The notes under the pieces: model-generated
Databases searched by the model: none
Told to the model about the DNA's origin: nothing
What the model saw: only the letters and a program-made list of their open reading frames with translations
Shown here: piece by piece, positions 44,601 through 53,700 of the stretch
Layout: the number at the start of each line of letters is the position of its first letter
Position numbering within the stretch: position 1 is the first letter of the stretch
Translations under genes and position numbers: made by a program
NCBI GenBank assembly: GCA_024610705.1
Contig: JANDEH010000001.1
Span: 37,081,799-37,145,798 of the forward strand
Reading direction: 5' to 3'
Source of the DNA: Tetragnatha versicolor
Taxonomy: Eukaryota; Arthropoda; Arachnida; Araneae; Tetragnathidae
Length of the DNA stretch: 64,000 nt

Positions 44601-47600
44601 GAGTCTGTTGAGTGGTGACAGAAGCTTCCCCAGTTGGATCATTGTCTGCTTCCTGAATTAATACAAAAAATATGGTAACAATTACTATGCATAACAAAAA
44701 AACCTATTTTTTACAATAAAACTAATAAATTCCCTTTGAAAATACATGAGCACAATAATAGAATGGGATGTAGATCAACATTACCTCATAGTTCATTTCA
44801 AGGCAAGCAAAGAGAGGGTTCTCGAAGCCTGCATCCACTCCCACCATGTGGTAGACCAGAGTGTTTGATTTGGGGGCTTCCAAAGGAGAGGAGATGGTCA
44901 AGCGAGCAGCGGTGTCTCGATTCAGAATGTAGACTAGCTTCTTTTTCTCAACAGCACCTGGATATAGAAGAATCGAAATAAAATAAGAGGTATACAGTTT
45001 TTTTCCTAAGCAAGAGGTCTAGTCAAGGGGAATTGTCAAACATTTTATCAACTAGCTACTTAATGAGAGTCGAAATTATTTTGAGATTAAACTTTATTTT
45101 TAACTTGTCATATCAACAAATTTAATAAAGGTCCAAAACTAAAAGGGTTTTGAAGATCTAGCTCAGGGGTCGGCAAGTAATTTTACTTGGGGTCCAAATA
45201 ATTTTGAAAATTTTTTATCGGGGTCCGGAGAAAAAATAGGCTACTATTACTAGTTTAAATTGTTATCTTCAGTTGCACATAAATTTTTACAAAGATGAAA
45301 CTTGAATATGCTACCTGCTAAATAAAATTGTTGAATTTAATATGATTAGAAGTTTTAACATGTCAAAGTTAACATGTTCTTAAAAAGCATGTCAAAGCTA
45401 ATATTTGTTCCGTAAAAGTACATATAAATTATTTTCAAAATGGTATGGCGGTCCAGGAAATAACTTCACGCGGTCCGGATGCGGACCGCAGTCCGCCAGT
45501 TGTCGACCACTGATCTAGCTTCTTTTAATGCAGAAGCCAGATTAATGTTTTTGATAAAATGGTTGTTTTAAAAACTTAAGTGAAAGAAAAGTAAAGTAAG
45601 TTTCAGAAACTAATTTTTATATGTAGAAAGCTTACACACATAAAATTAAGAAATCCTATTGAAAATTGGTTCCAACATTTTGATTAGTCTGGTGCAATCT
45701 TGCTAACCATACTTTATTGGCCAAGCTTTATGAATTGCACTTACTGTTAGTTGAGATATTTTCATTCTGATATTTTTAGTGATTTATCACAAAACTTGGT
45801 GTTTTACACCTAGCAAACTAAATAGAGAAACTGAGAATACTTACCAATCATTACAGCACGCCCCTTTGGGTCAATTGCCAGGTACTGCCCAGGAACAATA
45901 CGCCGACAGCCACTCTTTCCAAATGTTTCTTGATGAACCTAAAAGGAAAAGATAAATCATAGTTAAATTCAAAAGAGAATAATTACTAATTGAAGATGCA
46001 AGAAAAAAATTACAAAGTAAGAAATCTGATCAATTAAAAATTAAGTACGGATCATACAACTATTATGCTTGCATAGAAATTTAAGAACTAGTCACAGATA
46101 AAAAAAACATAATAAATAATTTACCTTATCAAATATATTCTTCTGTGCATTGTACTCTAAAATAACAATCTTGCCAGAATCTGATCCAATGACGAGATAA
46201 TCTAGAAGAAAAAACCACAAATCTCAAACAAAAATATCATAGTATAGTGCAACTTGAATACAGAGTAGTCACTGGACAAGGCCACTGAGCTAGGTTAATA
46301 AATCCCAGTAAAAAATAACTATTTAAATTTAGAGCTTTCTATGGATGCTAATCTTTTTACAGTAGCCCCGTACTCTGTTGCATAGACCCTTTCCACAACC
46401 CGTTTCTGCAAAATGCCATTCATCTACAGAAAAGAATAGGGTCCGTTTGGTAAAAAACAAGATTTACATTCATTTTAAGCTACAATACAGCTAGTTTAAT
46501 TAACTAGCAACAACAGCTAGAATAAATAAACTTACCTTACAATTATGAAGATAATAAAGTAAAAAGAATGGGATTACAACAAAACAACGGGATGACATGT
46601 GCCCTTCCTCCAGAAGGATAAAAGTTTACTGGGTAAAATGACACTTAAAGAGAATTTCTAAAAAAAATCTTAATTTTGAAGCTTTTAAAGGCTTTAATGT
46701 GCAGCTTCATGACTAAAAAAGTATATCCTTCAATATTTTCAAAAACATCAGTTTCTGCTGCTGGAGATGTTTTAAAAATCCTACTGCCATCCCCAGAAAC
46801 CAAACCTAGATGCCCTGCCAGTTGAGTGTTATTAAAAATAGTATTTTCTTTTTTGTTATTCTAATTGGGTTTTTTCACGAATTACTTATAACAACCTTAT
46901 TTTATGGTCCTGTAAGGGGTTGCTATAATAAGGAGAGGTACCACAAAAATAATGTTGAGTCAGCCCCCGCAAAACTTAAGTCTGGTTACAGCCCTGACTT
47001 GACGGTCGCGGGAACAAAAATTATACTATAGTTTGCAAGATCCAAAATACAAGTGCCATGCCAATGTAACGGTAAATCCAAAGAAACCATAACTGGAAAA
47101 ATTTGGTGTAGCCCTAGCCAATGTCATCTATTTTTGGTGAATGACGACAAATTCAATTTCTTTAGAACTGGGTAACCAGAATCAACTATTTTATTGCCGT
47201 TTTTGGAGACAGGCTCGGTTTCTTTGGATGACCCCTAACCAGTGGCGGCTCGTCCATAGGAGCACGCAAACACCCAGTGAAAAAGTAGAAATAAACCCAA
47301 ATATAAAGATACACAAATAAATATCAAAAGAAAACAATGCATAAATCATTCTCAATTTCTTTTTCAGGGTGTCCACTTAATTCTAAGCTAAGAATTCCCT
47401 GAGTTTTCCAGGTTTTCCAGTAAATTTTTTTTGATTTTCCAGGTTTGGTCAAACTAAAGCTTTAAGGTGTTTTTTAAATATTTGGTGATAAGATGGAAAC
47501 CTTACATATGCTAGCAATGTATAATTACTAATAAAACTTGTAATTTCAAAGCATAAAACAGACTAAATTTGAGAAAGCAGGGATGATGCTACATTTCAAG

Positions 47601-49480
47601 TATTTTGTGGCAGCAAGTACTTGCTTTTACTTACAAGTAAAATTTAGCTCGTGCGAGCTAGGATGCCGTTGATTTGACTAAATACTGGAGACTCCACAAT
47701 GTAAAAAACGATGGAAAACGCTACGCATCATACAAAATCACATTTTTCCAGAATATTTTTGGAATTCCCTGAGTATTCCAGGTTTTCCAGAGCATTTTCG
47801 AATTCCCTGAGTATTCCAGGTTTTCCCTGTTTCCAGGGTTAGCGGACACCCTGCTTTTTTTTTGAGGGGTTGAATAATAATTTTGGGCCCCTCCCGAAAT
47901 AAATTTCTATACACGCCACTGTTGTATGGATGCTAGGGTTCCAGGGAACTTGGACATTATCAAAAGGGTTCCGTGAGGGGCAATTCCATGAAACATGGGA
48001 CACAGAGTTAAAATCCTTTTTCCAAGGAAAAAACCTCATTTTAACCCTATATATTTTAAAATATGGTTAAATTTAATTGAAAAAAGTTTGGGAATGTTGT
48101 TACACACAGTTCTGCAACAGTCAAAAATTATTTTTTGTTCTATGAGAAAAAATTTTCCAAAATGCATGGTTTTTCTAATTTTTTCAGCAAGAATTTAGTG
48201 AAATTCGAAGCTCTGTGTAACTTTAAGTATTAGAATATGTTTAATATTTATACATACATTCTAAAGAGTTTTCAATAAATAAACAGATACCATAATAATT
48301 CATTTTACATAAAAAAAATTAGTAGAGCTTTTACAGAAGATAGTTTAGAAAAGTAACGTGAGTCATGATGATTTTTGAAAGGCTCAAATGTTCTGATTAT
48401 TTTGATGTAAGTATTAATTTTTATAATATTTTATAAGTGGAGAAAATTGAGATATTTTTATGATTACAAAACCATGTCTTTTTTGGGTAACTTGAGTCAC
48501 ACTGTTAAAAACACTGCTAGTAGTGCTTTTTATTATCAATTTCTTTAACTGATGGAAGATTTATTTTGTTTTAGAGGGCTGATTTATTTAATAATATGTC
48601 TTTCCAATGACAAAAATTAAATATTTTCATTACATAAATATCAATTAGGAAATCCAAATATGTGTCTGAATGTAACGTGAGTCACATGGAGCCCTGAGAG
48701 TAAAAAGGTAGGGAAACACTGGGCTAGGTAACGGTAAATGAAACGAATCCGGCCCGCAAGCAGAATTTGGCGATTTTTTTTGTCGCCAAGTGGAAAACCA
48801 ATGGCATCTGAGCATTGAATTGTTTATCACCAAATTTGGCGCTGAAAATCTGCAGGCCGGATTCGCTTCATTAACCTAGGAAACTACTATCTTATGGCTG
48901 AAATAACAAAAATGTAAAGTAAGTTGGTTGGTTGTTTGGATTTTTATGGCGCAAGGCCCAAAAAAATGTAAAGTAAAGTTAAGGTATAAAAAATTAAGCT
49001 GTCCTATTCATCCCCACTCCCCCTACTATTAGATCATTATATGCTGACAACACTTAAACTTAATCATGTTGCTGTGGACTGGAGGAATCTTAATAAAGCT
49101 GTTCCGAAATAGTTTTATTCCACAATGAACGAGGCAATTACAATTTCACGGTTTAAAAACTCTTTCAATGCTATTTTAAATCAGTTCATGTTTACGACGG
49201 TCATCCTGATAACTTTAATCTCTAGAATCTAGGGCAAACATAAACAAGTAGTACCTTTTGAACCTCCTGTGAGACGAAAACCCATCATGGAACGAATGAC
49301 TCCAAAAATTTCAGTGGTCAAAAGAGTATGCACTTTTCCTGTATTTGGATCGGGTCTCAAAAGTTCCAAAATCTTGCCTCTTGAAACGGCGATTTCTTGT
49401 TGTTTGGTACCGGCAAAATTCCCATGGACAGCATGGGTAATGCCGGTAGCCCGTTGAAGCGTAAGGTTATATAGTAGCAT
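26657..49480 (-). CDS. SF3B3: splicing factor 3B subunit 3 (SAP130), complete, 26 coding exons
   Basis: Scaffold of the SF3b complex in U2 snRNP, acting in branch-site recognition in the nucleus; a DDB1/CPSF160-like triple beta-propeller protein. Exons, 5' to 3': 49480-49255, 46201-46125, 45938-45845, 44957-44785, 44652-44511, 42354-42239, 41517-41455, 38240-38166, 37775-37672, 37523-37262, 36985-36913, 36637-36486, 36080-35925, 35442-35287, 34444-34307, 33481-33359, 33176-33022, 32785-32611, 32194-31989, 31090-30808, 30078-29866, 29162-29064, 28720-28577, 28178-28074, 27624-27529, 26701-26657. Phases match throughout and lengths sum to 3651 nt (1216 residues; human 1217). It opens MLLYNLTLQRATGI and ends EEIRTRYAF, both as in human. 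Identity is high throughout, for example DNDPTGEA, CGRGPRS and DLGKKKLLRKCENK. Upstream non-coding exons were not identified. Confidence 0.97.
26873..27194. mobile_element. non-autonomous element with CAGGGTGTCC ends, copy 1
   Basis: The ends CAGGGTGTCC and GGACACCCTG are perfect inverted repeats. The interior has AGAATTCCCTGAGTTTTCC, GATTTTCCAGGTTTGGTCAA and GCTAGGATGCCGTTGATTTG, all shared with the copy at 47365-47853. It lies in the last SF3B3 intron. I found no convincing target duplication. Confidence 0.78.
27625..36485. other. short SF3B3 introns, mostly featureless
   Basis: Introns of about 150-900 bp separate the exons in this span, the longest being 31091-31988, 34445-35286 and 33482-34306. 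They are AT-rich and I see no RNA gene. The one repeat noticed is at 29284-29572. Confidence 0.55.
29284..29572. mobile_element. degraded relative of the CAGGGTGTCC elements
   Basis: The ends are CAGGGTCCCC and GGGAACCCTG, and the interior shows CCCCAACTTTT and two TTTCCAGGTTTT-like motifs as in the copies at 26873 and 47365. More diverged, so probably older. Confidence 0.5.
37112..37198 (-). mobile_element. tRNA-like SINE head, minus strand
   Basis: On the minus strand GCAAGTTAACTGGTTTTGTG begins a tRNA-like segment, followed about 50 nt later by GGATTTGAATCCC, a good B-box-like arm. The A-box region (TGGTTTTGTGGTT) is only approximate. It lies in an SF3B3 intron. I call it a SINE head rather than a tRNA gene because the acceptor stem does not close clearly. 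Confidence 0.45.
37776..38165. other. SF3B3 intron, 390 bp
   Basis: AT-rich intron between exons 38166-38240 and 37672-37775 with nothing recognised. Confidence 0.5.
38306..39197. mobile_element. pogo/Tigger-like non-autonomous element, 892 bp
   Basis: The ends TACAATAAAGCACCG and CGGTGCTTTACTGTA are inverted, begin and end with TA, and continue as TTTATACG. CGTCGTTTT and CGTATAAACGG repeats lie near both ends. This CAGTAAA-type end resembles pogo-group elements and the smaller MITE at 42022-42201. I find no transposase motif. Confidence 0.7.
39787..40724. mobile_element. piggyBac-like element, internally deleted
   Basis: TTAA precedes the left end at 39783-39786, and the right end is followed by CTAA (40725-40728), a one-base decay of the TTAA duplication. 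The inverted ends are CCCGGGAGCACTCGCA and TGCGACTGCTCCCGGG. Subterminal palindromes GGGTATCTCATACCC (left) and GGGTATGAGATACCC (further in) fit the piggyBac-group layout. At 938 bp it is too short for an intact transposase. Confidence 0.82.
40154..40462 (+). pseudogene. piggyBac-like transposase N-terminal remnant
   Basis: A 102-residue open frame inside the piggyBac-like element. After an acidic serine-rich start comes EYYLGKSGTKWMKEKYRTNV, which resembles the YYLGKDGTKW segment near the N-terminus of piggyBac-derived transposases, then RVAVKNIINKIPE as in the following region of that family. The frame stops before any DDD catalytic core, so it is non-functional. An earlier in-frame start is possible. 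Confidence 0.6.
40825..41315. mobile_element. MITE-like element with ACCAGCGTT ends and ACTGGTCC repeats
   Basis: The inverted ends are ACCAGCGTTAGAAATT and AATTTCGAACGCTGGT. The interior carries several copies of ACTGGTCCG/CGGACCAGT near both ends. TTAAT abuts both sides, possibly the target duplication. The family is unknown to me. It lies in the long SF3B3 intron 38241-41454. Confidence 0.6.
41518..42238. other. SF3B3 intron with a pogo-like MITE
   Basis: AT-rich intron. Apart from the MITE at 42022-42201 I see nothing to annotate. Confidence 0.5.
42022..42201. mobile_element. 180-bp pogo-like MITE
   Basis: The ends TACAGTAAAATCCCGTTATAA and TTGTAACGGGATTTCACTGTA are near-perfect inverted repeats bounded by TA. 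Inner repeats CGTTGTAACG occur four times. It is typical of MITEs derived from pogo/Tigger elements. Confidence 0.82.
42468..44094. mobile_element. hAT-like element, 1.6 kb, with nested piggyBac MITE
   Basis: The ends CAGGGTTGGC and GCCAACCCTG are inverted. The flanking octamers GTTTTTAT (42460-42467) and GCTTTTAT (44095-44102) match at 7 of 8 positions, as expected for a hAT insertion. The interior is low-complexity (repeated AACCAACTGGTTTTTA) and non-coding. A 581-bp piggyBac-type MITE at 43396-43976 sits inside it, so this element is the older. Confidence 0.78.
43396..43976. mobile_element. 581-bp piggyBac-type MITE with TTAA duplication
   Basis: TTAA flanks both sides (43392-43395 and 43977-43980). 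The ends are CCCGCGAGGACGCGCGC and GCGCGCGTCCTCCCGGG, with subterminal palindromes GGGGTCTGCGAGACCCC and GGGGTCTGAGAGACCCC. There is no transposase. The ends differ from the element at 39787, so it is another piggyBac-group family. Confidence 0.88.
45164..45512. mobile_element. 349-bp hAT MITE with perfect 8-bp target duplication
   Basis: ATCTAGCT flanks both sides (45156-45163 and 45513-45520). The ends CAGGGGTCGGCAA and TTGTCGACCACTG are inverted with a few mismatches, and the interior has GGTCC/GGACC repeats. A textbook hAT footprint, in an SF3B3 intron. Confidence 0.9.
47365..47853. mobile_element. non-autonomous element with CAGGGTGTCC ends, copy 2
   Basis: The ends CAGGGTGTCC and GGACACCCTG match copy 1 at 26873. 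The interior shares GAATTCCCTGAGTTTTCC, GATTTTCCAGGTTTGGTCAA and AGCTAGGATGCCGTTGATTT. Near the right end CCCTGAGTATTCCAGGTTTT is present in tandem, making this copy longer. There is no coding sequence. Confidence 0.8.
48724..48879. mobile_element. 156-bp palindromic MITE
   Basis: The left arm CTAGGTAACGGTAAATGAA then CGAATCCGGCC is complemented by the right arm GGCCGGATTCG then CTTCATTAACCTAG. The inner GGCGATTTT/CCAAATTTGGCG pairs weakly. Confidence 0.78.
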
Positions 49481-50381
49481 GTTGATCTTTTAAAGCATAA
49501 CCAAATAATAATATTTTCTAATATAGATAAGCACACATAAACCGTTTTTAAAGCTTAAAAAACTTTGTTTATCAAAAACAAGCTTCCCCACACTCGTTAA
49601 GGAAAAAATTTAACTTCACTTCTGTACATTAGAAGGTCGATGCCAGATCTTTAAACTGAAATTATGAGTTAATAATTTAATTCCCTCTGAAAGGCTTCGT
49701 TCTTGATGAAATTCTGCATCAATTTGAAAAATTTTTTTCCGGTACAACCTGCGTGCACAAACACATAGGCACCGACTCCATAGGGTTTGAGGGGGCTTGA
49801 GCCCCCCCAATGTTGGAAGAAGGGGGCTAAGCCCCCCCAATATTTTTAGTAAAAATCTACCCATTTTCTTTCATGAACTAAAGAAGGGAATGTATTGGAA
49901 GTCCTTCTTATGGTCCCGTTCACTTGGTCTTCTCAAAGGGTCTCAAAATGACTTAAACCACTACTTTCAATGATAAAAATTTCAAAAAAAATTTGGGGGA
50001 GGACCCTCAAGCCCCCTCAAATTTTAAAATATATTTTGTAGTTTTACCCTGAAACTTACGTGATTTTTGAGATGTGAACCTCCTTTTGTGTAAAATATGA
50101 AGAAAGAGTCTACAAAATGAATTTAAACACTACTTTTAGGGCCAAATTTCCAAAATTTTTCTGAAGTAGAACCCCTAAACCCCCTTCAAAATTAAAAGAG
50201 TAAAATCAAAGAGTAATGTTCTGGTGCCGAGAGGGTTAGGAATAAGCCTTTGGATGTTCAAAATCTTGGGGGGGGGAGATGTCTAGCATTAGTGGCGATC
50301 GAAAGTTTAAGGACCGCTGTTATATGGAATAACTAATATCTTCATTAGGTGTAAACTCACAACTTTCAAGCATCACCTCCA

Positions 50382-50424
50382 ACCGTGGACCGGTTTCGTC
50401 TTTGTTAGGACTCATCAGCACAGT
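50382..50424 (-). ncRNA. hammerhead ribozyme core, minus-strand copy
   Basis: Read on the minus strand: ACTGTG, CTGATGA, stem II GTCC/AGAC around TAACAA, GAA, ACCGGTC, CACGGT. Stem I pairs ACUGUG with CACGGU (one G-U), stem II has three pairs plus one mismatch, and stem III is ACC/GGU with no loop. Cleavage is predicted after the C of GUC. It differs from the plus copy at two bases: one in stem I that is tolerated, and one that weakens stem II. Confidence 0.78.
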
Positions 50425-50559
50425 ATAGGATGGCAATGCAAGAGAGAGGAGGGCAAGTACTAGTCTAGCCGACTATAACTGAATCAATGGTCACCACTTT
50501 TTCAGTTATAGTCGGCTAGACTAGTACTTGCCCTCCTCTCTCTTGCATTGCCATCCTAT

Positions 50560-50602
50560 ACCGTGCTGATGAGTCCTAACAAGGACGAAACCGGTCCACG
50601 GT
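50560..50602 (+). ncRNA. hammerhead ribozyme core, plus-strand copy
   Basis: All invariant hammerhead bases are present. Stem I is ACCGUG (50560-50565) with CACGGU (50597-50602). The conserved CUGAUGA is at 50566-50572. Stem II is GUCC (50573-50576) with GGAC (50583-50586) around loop UAACAA. GAA is at 50587-50589. Stem III is ACC with GGU (50590-50595), a palindrome with no loop, and the cleavage triplet GUC ends at 50596. Stem I can extend through UCC/GGA beyond a small internal loop. A loopless stem III usually needs a dimeric form for full activity. Confidence 0.87.
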
Positions 50603-50726
50603 TGGAGGTGACGCTATTGTCCGCTTAACCAGCAATAAATGGTGAAATTCTCCTTTCATAATATCTTCATTGTCTAGTACTGGGCCCCCCCAATATTTGA
50701 CAAAAGTCGGCGCCTATGCACAAACA

Positions 50727-53700
50727 TAATGTAAAATTCCAGGCACTTCGTAAATGAATTTCAAGCACTCTACCTACTCTACAAACTAGTTCAGTAGACA
50801 AATTGCCTTGTTCAAATTGACTGCTATTTTAAAACTGATGGGAAAAAATCCGCATTATTCTAAAAAATATTTTGTCGACGAAATTTAATTTGTCCTCTTT
50901 TCTCCCAGGTTATATTGGAGTCCCCCCACCACTCATTTCAAGAGAGGGGGCGAAAATTTTCTGAAGTACCTCCACCACCCATGATAGATAAGCCTAGTTT
51001 TTTAAAAATATTTCTAGGGAAGATTTGAGTATTGGTTGATGAACTTAAAAATTTCGTTTTTTTTTCATAAAATGATGAGTACCAATCAAGCACTAAAGGG
51101 GCTCTGGGGGAATCCCTCAGAAATTTTTTGAAATTTCGAAAAATAGATATAAATAGTAGATAAAAAACCATAAAGAATGACGTTTATATCAAGTATTTTT
51201 GTAGCCTAGTTTCTGATATATAAATTTTTGGTATTTCGTTTGGGCACAAAAACACTTTCAAATCACAAATAATGTGCTGTGAGGTCACATCCAATAGAAG
51301 CCCGTTTTCTGATCACGTGAAAACAGTAAACACAATGGTTTTCATGCGCTGTGATGTTACATCCAATAGAAGCGAATTATTAGCTCCTTCTCGTATTGAA
51401 TTCTTTTGGGGGCCGGGGGTATCATCCCCCTGAAATTTTTTTAAAATACACTCCTAGAAAAGTGGGAATTTAGTCTTCCAGGTAAACATGTTAATTTCCA
51501 AAATATTCAAAATGATATCCCTGCAAGTTCTCAATATAAAAATCTCAGTTTACCAGAGTGCTAGCAAACACATGTTACAAAACTGGAAAATAGAGATGCT
51601 TTGGTGACTGGTGTAGTATCAATTATTAAAAGAAACAAAAAATAACAGTATAACAAGAACATTTATTAAATAAATATCTTATGTCCAGATGAAAAAGTAA
51701 CAGCTAGAGAACAGTACAACTATACGACATTATATAAGAACTGGAATGACTGGTCAATATGTAAGCCAGTAGCGCAACATAACATAATATTGAGCATCTC
51801 AATCATCTCTGACAATTTATTACACAGATGTCAACAACAGTTTCAACACATGTAAGGAGTACTCAAGAAACTTAACCACTTATTACAACATAAAATCTAA
51901 CAGTCCAAGAACACTTAAGGGAAAAATAAATGCTTGCATTCAAAATGGATGCAATTAGAAAGATTGTCGATAATTACACAGTTGAAAATAAATGATAACT
52001 CAAAAATAAAGCAAAAATTTGAGTATAAAAATGCACGAAAGAAAATATTTTAAAAAATCTACTTACGAAACCTAATACTATATTTACCGAAATGAACCAA
52101 CGGTGATAGAAGTGTGACATTGCAACAAAAAAAGATAAGATTTAAATGCATAAATAAACTCAAGGACTGTAGAAATTTGTAAGAGTGAAGTCAGTAACAT
52201 AAAAGCAGAGGGTTTAAGAATTTACTACAAGAATCATTCAGACAGCAATATTTTTCAAAAGTAAATTTGAAATGCAAAATTTTTTTAATCAAACAGTAAA
52301 ATAACAAAAATGTAACAAGCATTTCAATTAACTTTAAAAAATATTATTTTTGGGGCAAAATAGGATAAACTGATCAGGTTTTTTTTCTTTTTACCTATTT
52401 ACCGGATGACAGCAATTGAATTTTTACAAAAGCGAGGCAGGGGAATTTCTCTACAGCAATGCAGTTTTGTTTTAATAATAAGTTTCGTGGCATCTGAAAA
52501 CTTCTATAGCATTTAGATTAAATCCAAGCATTTGACCATGGGTTTAAATGAGGTTTTATCTTAAAAAAACCCATTCCAATTGTAAAATAGAAGTGTAGAA
52601 AAGTTTAATACTATAACAAAAGATAAAGAAGAAAAGCAATGAAAGAAACAGAACTCTTGAGTTAATTTAAGAATAAATCAGTTAAACATTTTATGAACTG
52701 AATGAATATTGCACATAAAAATAACAGTTCTGATAAAATTTCATATTTATATCCTTTACAAATAATCCAGTCTTAAGTAAACAAACTATACCTTAATAAA
52801 CAATATGTAAAAAATGAATGAACGTAATAAATGGTCAAGGCATAGGATATATAATTTGAGACTAGGAGATAAACAATAATGTATTTAGCAAATGAAATCA
52901 GTATACATAAAAATCTCAATATATTTGCAATTTTTAAGCTAGTAAATATAAAGCCGCGTTTACACCAAGGTTTTCCACAAGTTGGGGCAATTTGTTGCTT
53001 TTTTACAAAATACAGCAACTTTCTCTGTCTTCCACTTGTGGAGAGACAAAACTTAAAATAAATTTTAGTTTTCTGCGGAGTGTCGGTAAGATCAAAGAAA
53101 GTTGACAACTAAAAGTGGAAGATTTGTTCCTGCGCGCTTTGCGCTAGCAACTTGTTGGAAACTAGTGGACACTACTGCCTAATTCATGACACTTCCGCCT
53201 TTCGCGCCAATTCTTCAATTCCAACAAGTTTTCCACTTGTTGCTATTAATTTGAGAAGAGCAACTTTAGTTTTCTACAAAAAATCTTCCACTTGTTGCTC
53301 TAATTTGAGAAGAGCAACTTTTAGCTTTCTACAAACAATGTTTTCAACAAAAGTTGACAACTTTTACTTGTCAACTTAGGTGTAAACGCGGCTTAAGAGG
53401 AACACAACTAAAAAACTGATCTTAGATCTAAAATAAAACACACTTTTAAAATTTGATAACTGCATTTATGTGGAGCATAGGGTTACAGGAGGAGGGACCA
53501 AGTCTACGTTGACAAATTACTTTTAAAGTTGTAGAACAGAGGCAAAAAAAGCAAGTTTCTTAGCGTAAATTAAAGCAATTGTATATATACCAAATTTTGG
53601 ATAACCTCGTACAAAGTAGTAGAGCCACAAGTGACTTAGTGCTTTTTCCCATAAGCTGACAACATAATTTTTTATGGATATGAAAATAAACAATTAACTA

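Larger units (their letters stand above)
46202..49254. other. first coding intron of SF3B3, 3.05 kb
   Basis: Separates the start-codon exon from the second. It contains the CAGGGTGTCC element at 47365-47853 and the palindromic MITE at 48724-48879. The remainder is AT-rich, with no conserved exon seen. Confidence 0.6.
50347..50658. mobile_element. 312-bp inverted-arm element with two hammerhead ribozymes and 13-bp target duplication
   Basis: TAATATCTTCATT occurs exactly at 50334-50346 and 50659-50671, so the 312 bp between is a discrete insertion. Within it, arms 50370-50483 and 50501-50614 (114 bp each) are almost perfect inverted copies around a 17-bp spacer, and each arm contains a hammerhead core on its own strand. 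A target duplication of this length suggests target-primed or endonuclease-mediated retroinsertion rather than cut-and-paste. Hammerheads are known in Penelope-like element pseudo-LTRs and in retrozymes; which group this belongs to is inference, and no reverse transcriptase is present. Confidence 0.8.
49764..50718. mobile_element. hAT-like element, 955 bp, perfect 8-bp target duplication, carrying a ribozyme insertion
   Basis: CACAAACA flanks both sides (49756-49763 and 50719-50726). The ends CATAGGCACCGACT and AGTCGGCGCCTATG are inverted. The interior has several GGGGGCTTGAGCCCCCC-type and CCCCCCAATATT motifs and no transposase. A 312-bp ribozyme-bearing element (50347-50658) is inserted in it. 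The left end is 284 bp upstream of the SF3B3 start codon, so the element lies in that gene's promoter, 5' leader or a 5' UTR intron. Confidence 0.82.

Noticed and set aside
51290..51374. Repeated CATCCAATAGAAGC as CCAAT-box promoter elements
   Set aside because: Two similar copies about 70 bp apart in repeat-like sequence with no gene start nearby; more likely part of a repeat.
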